In this document: positions 55,147-62,420 of the stretch, one piece after another
Layout: the number at the start of each line of letters is the position of its first letter
Numbering within the stretch: position 1 is the first letter of the stretch
Source: M3007 sp043764095
Lineage (GTDB): Bacteria; Bacteroidota; Bacteroidia; Chitinophagales; Saprospiraceae
Direction of reading: 5' to 3'
Length of the DNA: 64,000 bases
NCBI GenBank assembly: GCA_043764095.1
Contig: JAYUKX010000103.1
Span: 27,931-91,930 of the forward strand
Made by a program: the position numbers and the translations under genes
The notes under the pieces: model-generated
Told to the model about the DNA's origin: nothing
Seen by the model: only the letters and a program-made list of their open reading frames with translations
The model's database searches: none

Positions 55147-56748
55147 TTACAGCACTGAATGTTCGATAAAATCTAATTGACCCGGATAATCGGTAGTAAA
55201 ATGCAAACCACGACTCTCTCGGCGGTGTGTTGCGGAACGGGTAATAAGATAAGCAATGGTGATTAAATTCCGCAATTCCATCAGTTGTGGGCTAACTGCG
55301 GTGGTTTTGTAAAGGTCTTCGGTTTCTTCATAGAGTAAATACAGGCGATCTAAGGCACGTTTGAGGCGAACATTAGAGCGAACAATACCGACATAATACG
55401 ACATAATTTCCTTTAATTCCTTGATACTTTGCGTGATCAAGACCATTTCTTTAGGTTCGTTGGTGCCTTCAGAGTTCCAATCGGGTATATTTTCTTGATA
55501 ATCCCAGTTTTCAACTTTTTCGGTTAATTCTACTGCAATCCGATGTGAAAAGACCATTCCTTCCAACAATGAATTGGAAGCCAAACGATTGGCGCCATGC
55601 AACCCTGTACTGCTACACTCTCCCGCAGCATACAAGCGATTGATACTTGTTTTACCATTTTCATCAGTTAAGATCCCGCCACACATATAATGGCAAGCCG
55701 GCACAACAGGGATAAAATCTTTCATTGGATCAATACCAATACTGACACATTTCTCGTAAATAGTAGGAAAATGAGCGACAAAATCTTCTTTATTAAGGTG
55801 TGTGCAATCGAGGTACATACAATCAGTACCTCGTTTTTTCATTTCGGAGTCGATAGCCCGCGCCACAATATCGCGCGGAGCAAGTGACAGGCGTTCGTCG
55901 TAGAGGTGCATAAACTCCTCCCCTTCCTTGGACTTCAGGATACCACCAAAACCCCGCACTGCTTCGGAAACCAAGAAAGAAGGGTTTTCTCCGGTTGGAT
56001 TATAAAGTGAAGTGGGGTGAAACTGCATAAACTCCATATTTTCAACCCTACCTTTTGCCCGGTAGGTCATTGCAACACCGTCGCCGGTAGCAATAACAGG
56101 GTTAGTTGTGGACTTATACACCTGCCCGCCGCCGCCGGTACACAATACGGTAGCCCGTGCCAAAATAGTTTCAAACTGACCCGTTTGTTTATTGAGTACA
56201 TAGCAGCCAAAGCACTCGATATCAGGGGTTACCCTAATTACCATTCGACCGAGATGGTGTTGGGTAATGAGTTCCAGTGCAAAATAATGTTCTAATATTT
56301 CAATATTTTTATGGCGATTGGCCTCATCCATCAGTGTTCGTTGCATTTCCCAACCCGTCAAATCCTTATAATGTAGGATACGGTGTTCGGAATGGCCACC
56401 TTCCATGGCTAAATCATACTCATTCGCGTTTTTTTCCTTATCAAAACGCGCACCCCAATCGATCATTTCTTGTACCCGATCGGGGCCTTCGGTTACTACA
56501 ATACGTACAATATCCTCTTTACAAAGGCCATCGCCTGCGTCCAAGGTATCTGCTACATGTTTATCAAAATTATCTTTTTCAAGATCCCAAACCGCAGCGA
56601 CACCGCCTTGAGCGTAACGGGTATTGGTTTCCCCTTCATTTGTTTTGGTTAGCACAAGAATACGTCGTTCGGGCATGGATTTTGCTAATTTGATAGCCAA
56701 TGTGAGGCCAGCAATTCCAGAGCCAAGTATTAGTATATCGGTACGCAT
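55147..56748 (-). CDS. nadB: L-aspartate oxidase
   Basis: 533 residues. FAD enzyme that oxidises L-aspartate to iminoaspartate, the first step of de novo NAD synthesis. N-terminal FAD-binding ILILGSGIAGLTLAIKLA, the family block NTRYAQGGVAAVWD, GGHSEHRILHYKDLTG, and active-site stretch LYAAGECSSTGLHGANRLASNSLLEG (key residues within), with C-terminal helical domain. Length matches NadB. nadA and nadC are not in the window. Its stop codon abuts an inverted-repeat element. Confidence 0.96.
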   Translation of the reverse strand: MRTDILILGSGIAGLTLAIKLAKSMPERRILVLTKTNEGETNTRYAQGGVAAVWDLEKDNFDKHVADTLDAGDGLCKEDIVRIVVTEGPDRVQEMIDWGARFDKEKNANEYDLAMEGGHSEHRILHYKDLTGWEMQRTLMDEANRHKNIEILEHYFALELITQHHLGRMVIRVTPDIECFGCYVLNKQTGQFETILARATVLCTGGGGQVYKSTTNPVIATGDGVAMTYRAKGRVENMEFMQFHPTSLYNPTGENPSFLVSEAVRGFGGILKSKEGEEFMHLYDERLSLAPRDIVARAIDSEMKKRGTDCMYLDCTHLNKEDFVAHFPTIYEKCVSIGIDPMKDFIPVVPACHYMCGGILTDENGKTSINRLYAAGECSSTGLHGANRLASNSLLEGMVFSHRIAVELTEKVENWDYQENIPDWNSEGTNEPKEMVLITQSIKELKEIMSYYVGIVRSNVRLKRALDRLYLLYEETEDLYKTTAVSPQLMELRNLITIAYLITRSATHRRESRGLHFTTDYPGQLDFIEHSVL

Positions 56749-56822
56749 AGTTATTATTGGAGGAATAGGTTAAATCAAGAACGATGATTCAAAGTGGATG
56801 ATATCCTTACGAAAAAAAACAC

Positions 56823-56862
56823 AAATGATTGACCAACCACTAGATGGGTTGATCAATCATTT
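56823..56862 (-). terminator. Hairpin terminator of the pseudouridine synthase gene
   Basis: AAATGATTGACCAACC (56823-56838) pairs with GGTTGATCAATCATTT (56847-56862), one mismatch. On the minus strand it is followed by TGTGTTTTTTTT, 44 bp past the stop. Confidence 0.75.
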
Positions 56863-56906
56863 TGCATATTATACGCACATTTTTTTAAAAAAATGTACAA
56901 CCATTA

Positions 56907-58754
56907 CTACATATCGTCTTCAGCGATATCTTGTCCAGCAACATCATCTTGTCCGCCCTCGAGACCTTCTTCTCCTTCAACAGGATATGAACTTTCGAAG
57001 CCTTCTTTAGGTGTTGTGGAAGGATGGCCGGTGAAGTGTTTGAGCATAATTACTTCGCGTTGCGTCAACTCACGGAATGCACCACGAGCGAGGTCTTTCT
57101 TAGTTAAACCTGCGAAATAGAACCGGTCGAGTCGTTTTACTTGATAGCCTAGTACTTCAAACAAACGACGTACCACGCGGTTGCGGCCCATTGTAATTTC
57201 AAGTTCTACTACATCTTGCATTGGATGATCTTCTGCAAAACGGAGCCAGTTAACGATCACTTCGCCATCTTCTAGTTCTACGCCAGCGAGAATCTTATCG
57301 TAATCTTCGCGGGTCAAACCTTGATCCAAACCTACACGGTACTGTTTTTGTACATGGTGGCTTGGGTGTGTCAATTTTTGTGCGAGTTCGCCGTCATTGG
57401 TGAGTAGTATCAATCCGGTTGTATCGCGGTCGAGGCGACCTACAGGATAGATGCGCTCAGGGAAATGCGGATCAACGATGTCCATGATTGTACTACGTCC
57501 ACGTTCATCTTCAGTAGTGGTAATCGCACCTTTTGGTTTGTTCAACAATACATAAATGAGGCGCTCTTGGATCGTTACGTCCACACTATCCACGGTAACA
57601 TGGTCACCGATTTGGTAACGGTAGTAGGGCTCTTGAACCACCAAGCCGTTTACGGTTACTTTACCTTGCTCGATAAACTCTACTGCTTTACGGCGCGAGG
57701 AGATACCACAGTGAGCGAGGTACTTATTTAATGGCATACCTTCACCCGTTGGTAGATCAGGTTTTGGTAATTTTTCTACATAAAATTCATTTTTCGGGCG
57801 TTTATTGCCGCGTTGTGGCCGATTATTGAAACCGCCACGTTGTTGAGGCCTGCCGCCGCCATAACCACCGCCGCCACCTGGGCCGCGTTGTTGGTAGCCG
57901 CCACCGCCGCCATAACCACCGCCGCCACCTGGGCCGCGTTGTTGGTAGCCGCCACCACCACCGCCTTGTTGGCGATCTTGGTACGGGCGTTGCTGGTAAC
58001 CGCCGCCACCGCCTTGTTGGCGATCTTGGTACGGGCGTTGCTGGTAACCGCCGCCACCGCCGTCACCACCTTGGTTACGATCTTGCCATGGGCGTTGTTG
58101 GTAACCGCCACCGCCACCGTCACCACCTTGGTTGCGATCTTGGTATGGGCGTTGTTGGTAACCGCCGCCGCCTTGGTTGCGATCTTGGTACGGGCGTGGT
58201 TGATAACCGCCACCGCCAGTGCCGCCATCGGGTGTACTTCGATCCTGCCACGGGCGCTGCTGGTAGCCGCCGCCTTGTGGAGGGCGTTCTTGGTACGGAC
58301 GCTGCTGGTAACCGCCGCCACCTTGGTTGCGATCTTGGTACGGGCGTGGTTGATAACCGCCACCGCCAGAGCCGCCATCGGGCGCATTACGATCCTGCCA
58401 AGGACGTTGCTGATAACCGCCGGCTTGGTTACGATCTTGGTACGGGCGTGGTTGATAACCATCTCCTTGTGGAGGACGCTCTTGGTAAGGGCGTTGCTGG
58501 TAACCACCACCTTGTGGAGGACGCTCTTGATAAGGGCGTTGCTGATAACCACCTTCTGGAGTAATATCAGGACTGCTTTCTTGGCTTCTGTCTTGATAAG
58601 GCCGACGTTCAAAGTCATTTCCAGCACGGTAATTGTTGTCCTGACTAGGAGAGAAGTTAGTGTTCTGCTGGTCATTCGTGTTGTCGTCCCGCTCTTGCAA
58701 CGGGGCATCTGAGTCCGCTTTAGTTAGTCGCGGACGGCGCTTTTTTTCTTCCAT
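56907..58754 (-). CDS. RsuA/RluB family pseudouridine synthase with long Gly/Tyr/Gln/Arg repeat N-terminus
   Basis: 615 residues. The C-terminal 270 are a normal RsuA/RluB enzyme: S4 RNA-binding domain about 345-395 (MPLNKYLAHCGISSRRKAVEF) and catalytic domain with the Asp motif GRLDRDTTGLILLTNDGEL. About 40-310 are disordered repeats, with 13 copies of RP(Y/W)Q(D/E)R spaced by GGGGYQQ and similar, then RGG-type GGFNNRPQRG. Family members are usually about 240-290 residues. Isomerises uridine in rRNA; the tail probably binds RNA or promotes condensation. Acidic short C-terminus (DDVAGQDIAEDDM). The two long open frames on other strands over the repeats are artefacts. Confidence 0.9.
   Translation of the reverse strand: MEEKKRRPRLTKADSDAPLQERDDNTNDQQNTNFSPSQDNNYRAGNDFERRPYQDRSQESSPDITPEGGYQQRPYQERPPQGGGYQQRPYQERPPQGDGYQPRPYQDRNQAGGYQQRPWQDRNAPDGGSGGGGYQPRPYQDRNQGGGGYQQRPYQERPPQGGGYQQRPWQDRSTPDGGTGGGGYQPRPYQDRNQGGGGYQQRPYQDRNQGGDGGGGGYQQRPWQDRNQGGDGGGGGYQQRPYQDRQQGGGGGYQQRPYQDRQQGGGGGGYQQRGPGGGGGYGGGGGYQQRGPGGGGGYGGGRPQQRGGFNNRPQRGNKRPKNEFYVEKLPKPDLPTGEGMPLNKYLAHCGISSRRKAVEFIEQGKVTVNGLVVQEPYYRYQIGDHVTVDSVDVTIQERLIYVLLNKPKGAITTTEDERGRSTIMDIVDPHFPERIYPVGRLDRDTTGLILLTNDGELAQKLTHPSHHVQKQYRVGLDQGLTREDYDKILAGVELEDGEVIVNWLRFAEDHPMQDVVELEITMGRNRVVRRLFEVLGYQVKRLDRFYFAGLTKKDLARGAFRELTQREVIMLKHFTGHPSTTPKEGFESSYPVEGEEGLEGGQDDVAGQDIAEDDM
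57824..58634 (-). repeat. Coding tandem repeats for the RP(Y/W)Q(D/E)R tail
   Basis: About 800 bp of GC-rich imperfect repeats, units of roughly 42-66 bp, all multiples of three. Encodes 13 RP(Y/W)Q(D/E)R hexapeptides between Gly-rich spacers. The GC content and codon repetition differ from flanking DNA. Prone to slippage and copy-number change. Confidence 0.85.
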
Positions 58755-59022
58755 GTAAAAAAAGATAAAAATGATGGGGAAAAATGTGAAAACAAAATAA
58801 TATATTTGATTTTAAGTGTTTTTTCTTAAAAATTTAACGTAAACAGTCGTTGTGAACCTAAATTGTAGTGTAAGATGTAATACTTTCGGTCTGATTTAGT
58901 ATTTATTTAGTATTCACAGGTCTGAAAAAAATTATGAATAAGTTTTTAGTGTTGAATAATTGGTTCAGTGAAATTTATGAATTAAAATATAATTTTAGAA
59001 TGGCAGTATTATAAACTCGGTG

Positions 59023-59030
59023 CAAAAATA
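59023..59030 (-). promoter_or_regulatory. Candidate -7 box of the pseudouridine synthase gene
   Basis: The minus strand reads TATTTTTG (TAnnTTTG). It would give a leader of about 260 nt; the 382-bp gap 58755-59136 is otherwise AT-rich and without recognised features. Confidence 0.3.
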
Positions 59031-59136
59031 AGGCTTTTTGGATAAAAAAAAGTTTTTTAAAATTAATTTACAAAAAAAAACTTAAAAAGGCCTGTTTTAA
59101 GGAATGATAAAGCACTAATTTTTCGTTTGGGAACTT

Positions 59137-59541
59137 ATGTTTACACATTTTTTTACAAAAATAGGCTGCTTCACCTTATTATTAATGTTTATTGGCTGCA
59201 CACCGAATGATGAAGGCAACACCATTCCATTGCCTACCTCTATTTGTGTTCAAACGAAGCACCACGATATTGCGCAGCCCAATATGACAGTATTTTTGAA
59301 ATACAATTCGGATACTTTCCCTGGCTATACGCAACCTGCCTCTTTTTACGACACGATGTTGACAACAGATCAAAACGGTAGGGCTTGTGTATCGCCGGTA
59401 CCCGTTGGACGACATTGGATCATTGCCCTTGGTGTAGATGAACATGCCCAACAGGTGCTTCCAATATATGGCAGGTTACCTGTGTTGATTGATCTGGAAC
59501 GCAAACCCAAGGTGGATACGATTATTTATGTTTACGAGTAA
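59137..59541 (+). CDS. Small lipoprotein of unknown function
   Basis: 134 residues. Signal peptide with lipobox MFIGC (Cys21). The mature part looks like one beta-sandwich (VFLKYNSDTFPGY, DQNGRACVSPVPVGRHWIIAL), similar in style to carboxypeptidase-regulatory-like or Ig-type domains found in Bacteroidota lipoproteins. No function assigned. A solo inverted-repeat arm begins 2 bp after its stop codon. Confidence 0.75.
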   Translation: MFTHFFTKIGCFTLLLMFIGCTPNDEGNTIPLPTSICVQTKHHDIAQPNMTVFLKYNSDTFPGYTQPASFYDTMLTTDQNGRACVSPVPVGRHWIIALGVDEHAQQVLPIYGRLPVLIDLERKPKVDTIIYVYE

Positions 59542-59542
59542 G

Positions 59543-59563
59543 AATTAATTATGTCCAAATACT
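59543..59563. repeat. Solo arm of the 44500 inverted-repeat element
   Basis: AATTAATTATGTCCAAATACT is identical to the left arm of the element at 44500-44522 read in reverse. It sits 1 bp after the stop of the lipoprotein gene. No partner arm found nearby. Confidence 0.75.
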
Positions 59564-59577
59564 AAGTCAATTTCTAC

Positions 59578-59585
59578 TACCTTTG
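59578..59585 (+). promoter_or_regulatory. Promoter -7 box of rlmD
   Basis: TACCTTTG matches TAnnTTTG, 17 bp before the ATG at 59603. The solo repeat arm occupies the spacer/-33 region. Confidence 0.55.
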
Positions 59586-59602
59586 CGGCCTATTTTACGA
59601 AA

Positions 59603-61003
59603 ATGGCAAGAAAACATTATATAATTGAAGCCGTTCCTTTTCATGGTATGGCCGACCGGGGCAAGGCGGTAGGACGCACACCCGATGGTATGGTCGTATT
59701 TGCTGAGGGTGTGGTGCCTGGCGATGTGGCGGATATTTACGTGCAAAAGAAAAAAGGTGGTTTTATTGAAGGTCGTGTAGAAACATTGATCCAACCCTCG
59801 GAGCATCGGATTGAGGCATTTTGCCAGCACTTTTCGGTATGTGGCGGTTGCAAATGGCAAAATCTCTCCTACGATGTGCAATTACAACATAAGCACCAAG
59901 CCGTAGTGGATGCTTTTAGCCGTATCGCGAAGGTGCCTGTTGGCGAAATGCAGCCCATTTTAGGCTCGCCCCAAACGACTTATTACCGCAACAAACTTGA
60001 ATTTACCTTTTCCAATAAGCGATGGTTGCTCACCGAAGAACTCCATACAGGTGTGGTACCGGGTGGTGGACTTGGGTTTCATCGTGCTGGTGCATTTGAC
60101 AAAGTGGTTGATATACAAAAATGTTGGCTGGAACCTGATCCTACCAATGCCATTCGGAACGCAGCCAAAGCAATAGCCTTAGAACAAGATTTGTCATTTT
60201 ACGATCCGCGCCACCACAAAGGCCTTTTACGCAATTTGATGGTACGCGCCTGTACAACGGGAGAGGTAATGCTGCTGTTTAGTTTTGCACAGCCCGATGA
60301 GGAAGCGATTGAAAATTACCTGAAAGCGATTTTTGCGCAATTCCCCGATATTACAACGATGGTTTACTGTGTAAATCAGAAGCTAAATGATACGGTTTTT
60401 GACCAGGAAATGGTCACTTGGCACGGTAAAGGTTATGTCATCGAGCAATTGGGTAACTTGAAATATAAAATCGGACCAAAATCCTTTTTCCAAACCAATT
60501 CACTTCAAGCCAAAAATTTGTACGATACTGTCGTGGATTTTGCGGGTTTAACTGGCTCTGAGCGGGTATATGATCTATATACAGGTGCGGGTAGTATCGC
60601 ATTGTATGTGGCACAGGCGTGTAAGGAAGTGATTGGGATAGAGGAAATACCCGAAGCGGTAGCCGATGCGGAAGAAAACCGGGCATTGAACTGTATTGAT
60701 AATGCTATTTTTTATGCGGGTGATGTACGCAAAGTGCTTTCGCCCGAATTTGCGGAAAAACATGGCAAACCAGATGTCGTCATTACCGATCCTCCGCGTG
60801 CGGGCATGCACGAGAAGGCCGTGCAGTTTTTGTTAGAATTGGCAGCACCTAAAATTGTGTATGTAAGTTGCAACCCATCTACACAAGCCCGCGATGTGCA
60901 ATTGCTGGATGAAAAATACGAAGTCGTAAAAGTACGGCCTGTTGATATGTTCCCGCATACACACCATATTGAAAACGTTGCACTTTTAAGTTTAAAAAAA
61001 TAA
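59603..61003 (+). CDS. rlmD: 23S rRNA (uracil-C5)-methyltransferase RlmD-like
   Basis: 466 residues. SAM-dependent methylation of a 23S rRNA uridine. N-terminal TRAM domain about 1-65 (VPFHGMADRGKAVGRTPDGMVVFAEGV in part), [4Fe-4S] cysteines FCQHFSVCGGCKW about 72-84, SAM motif VYDLYTGAGSIAL, and catalytic end DPPRAGMHEKA plus VSCNPSTQARD with the nucleophile Cys. Co-directional with the DoxX-like gene 4 bp downstream. Confidence 0.95.
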   Translation: MARKHYIIEAVPFHGMADRGKAVGRTPDGMVVFAEGVVPGDVADIYVQKKKGGFIEGRVETLIQPSEHRIEAFCQHFSVCGGCKWQNLSYDVQLQHKHQAVVDAFSRIAKVPVGEMQPILGSPQTTYYRNKLEFTFSNKRWLLTEELHTGVVPGGGLGFHRAGAFDKVVDIQKCWLEPDPTNAIRNAAKAIALEQDLSFYDPRHHKGLLRNLMVRACTTGEVMLLFSFAQPDEEAIENYLKAIFAQFPDITTMVYCVNQKLNDTVFDQEMVTWHGKGYVIEQLGNLKYKIGPKSFFQTNSLQAKNLYDTVVDFAGLTGSERVYDLYTGAGSIALYVAQACKEVIGIEEIPEAVADAEENRALNCIDNAIFYAGDVRKVLSPEFAEKHGKPDVVITDPPRAGMHEKAVQFLLELAAPKIVYVSCNPSTQARDVQLLDEKYEVVKVRPVDMFPHTHHIENVALLSLKK

Positions 61004-61007
61004 AAAC

Positions 61008-61427
61008 ATGAAGGATATAATTGACTTAATTGGCCGGATTTTTCTTTCCACCATTTTTTTATTTGAGGCGACAGATTCTATCTTGTATTTTGATAAGAAT
61101 ATCAACTCCATGCGTGATTTTGGGTTTACAAGTAACCTGCACACCCTCTTATATGCTTCCAATTTTTTATTGATTATGGGCGGATTAATGGTGCTTTTTG
61201 GCTACCGAACTATGATAGGCAGTATTTTGCTGTTGTGTTATTGGGTACCTGTTACGTTGGTGGTGCATGATTTTTGGAATGCCCCGAAGGATCAGTTCCG
61301 GATTGAAAGCGTCCTTTTTATGAAGGATATTGCGATTATTGGAGGTTTATTGATGTTGATGGGAAAAGGTAGTGGAAGATATAGTGTAAAGCGGTTGTTT
61401 GCTACTACTCGGGTGCGGCAGTTTTAG
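61008..61427 (+). CDS. DoxX-family small membrane protein
   Basis: 139 residues. Four predicted membrane helices: N-terminal IGRIFLSTIFLFEAT, NFLLIMGGLMVLFGYRT, IGSILLLCYWVPVTLVVHDFW, and DIAIIGGLLMLMG. The pattern GGLMVLFGYRT...VHDFWN...ESVLFMKDIAIIGGLLML is typical of DoxX proteins, whose functions vary. Starts 4 bp after rlmD, so co-transcribed. Confidence 0.88.
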   Translation: MKDIIDLIGRIFLSTIFLFEATDSILYFDKNINSMRDFGFTSNLHTLLYASNFLLIMGGLMVLFGYRTMIGSILLLCYWVPVTLVVHDFWNAPKDQFRIESVLFMKDIAIIGGLLMLMGKGSGRYSVKRLFATTRVRQF

Positions 61428-61434
61428 GGGGTTT

Positions 61435-61523
61435 ATAAAGGCCAAAATCCCATGTGCTACTTCGCTCCAAGGTTGTGCAGGATTGGGGAAATCTACAATT
61501 GGGTGGCCATCTTTTGGAATGGC
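61435..61523 (-). pseudogene. Fragment of a TIR-domain protein C-terminus
   Basis: The minus strand translates as AIPKDGHPIVDFPNPAQPW then SEVAHGILAFINP, lining up with the intact neighbour's end ALPEKGKPIDKWENKDEAW then AQVVKKIKTVLN. An in-frame stop precedes it, so only about 32 codons of the TIR tail remain. Best explained as the remnant of a second TIR gene next to the intact one. Confidence 0.6.
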
Positions 61524-61590
61524 TTAAAGTGTGCTACTCTCTATGGTATGGAGTCCCAAAAATTGGCACTGACCAAAAGTCAAATCTACA

Positions 61591-62373
61591 TTAGTTCAAA
61601 ACAGTTTTAATCTTTTTTACTACTTGTGCCCATGCCTCGTCTTTGTTTTCCCACTTATCAATTGGCTTTCCTTTTTCAGGCAAAGCATTTAGTTTTCCGA
61701 AAGGTGCATCTTCCCAAAGACAAGTACGGACAATAACAGGGATAACTACCGCCGCTCCGCGTTCATGTCGCTCCAACGCTTCTTTCATTTCAATATTCCA
61801 AATATAGTCTGTTGCAATTAAATTAGAACTAACTAGCAATACAATAATATCCGCTGATTTTAACTCATTTCGGATAGCACTGTCCCACTCTTGTCCAGGA
61901 ATTAGATTGGTATCGTCCCATGTTTCGAGCAAATTTTGCCGACTAAGTGAAGTAAGTTGCACTTTAAAATCTTCCAAATAAGATTTGTCCGATTTTGAAT
62001 AAGAAATAAATAGTTTTTTTGCCATTTTTGTATTGTTTTCTTTACTTGTATTCCCAAGCGTACTTGAATTGCTTACAGTATTTGGTGCAGCGTTTTCCTC
62101 CTCTTTATAAATTATAGCAAACATGCTAGTTTGTTTGGTATTTGATGCAGCGTTCTCCTCCTTTAATTCTTTTAGCAACTCCAAAGCAGCATAAGTGACT
62201 TCGTTTTGTTTTTGGGAAAACATTTCATAGCCAAGAATACCAAGCATGTTTCGGTTTTTTGCTTCGTTGAAAGTGGTCAATAAATTGCTCGCTGCTGGTA
62301 CTAATGTTACCAGCATTTCCAATGCTTCCTTAGTTTTTGCCTCTTGCAAAAGTTTGCGAATATGCTCCTTCAT
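61591..62373 (-). CDS. TIR-domain protein with N-terminal effector-associated domain
   Basis: 260 residues from the ATG at 62373. N-terminus about 1-85 (HIRKLLQEAKTKEALEMLV) resembles the small helical effector-associated domains of bacterial conflict proteins. About 117-260 is a TIR domain: KKLFISYSKSDKSYLED, IPGQEWDSAIRNELKSADII, LLVSSNLIATDYIWNIEMKE, with Glu in IEMKEAL in the position of the TIR catalytic Glu. Known: bacterial TIR domains often cleave NAD+ in antiphage defence. No sensor or partner gene is evident nearby; the IS66 transposase lies 47 bp upstream. Defence role is inferred. Confidence 0.8.
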   Translation of the reverse strand: MKEHIRKLLQEAKTKEALEMLVTLVPAASNLLTTFNEAKNRNMLGILGYEMFSQKQNEVTYAALELLKELKEENAASNTKQTSMFAIIYKEEENAAPNTVSNSSTLGNTSKENNTKMAKKLFISYSKSDKSYLEDFKVQLTSLSRQNLLETWDDTNLIPGQEWDSAIRNELKSADIIVLLVSSNLIATDYIWNIEMKEALERHERGAAVVIPVIVRTCLWEDAPFGKLNALPEKGKPIDKWENKDEAWAQVVKKIKTVLN

Positions 62374-62420
62374 TGATTTATTATGAGTTTTTGTGTATGC
62401 GGTCAAAAAGTGAGGGTATA

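Noticed and set aside
57776..58712. Long open frames of about 300 residues on both strands over the repeat region
   Set aside because: They are alternate-frame readings of the RP(Y/W)Q(D/E)R repeat DNA, low in complexity, and the pseudouridine synthase frame is continuous with a known enzyme.
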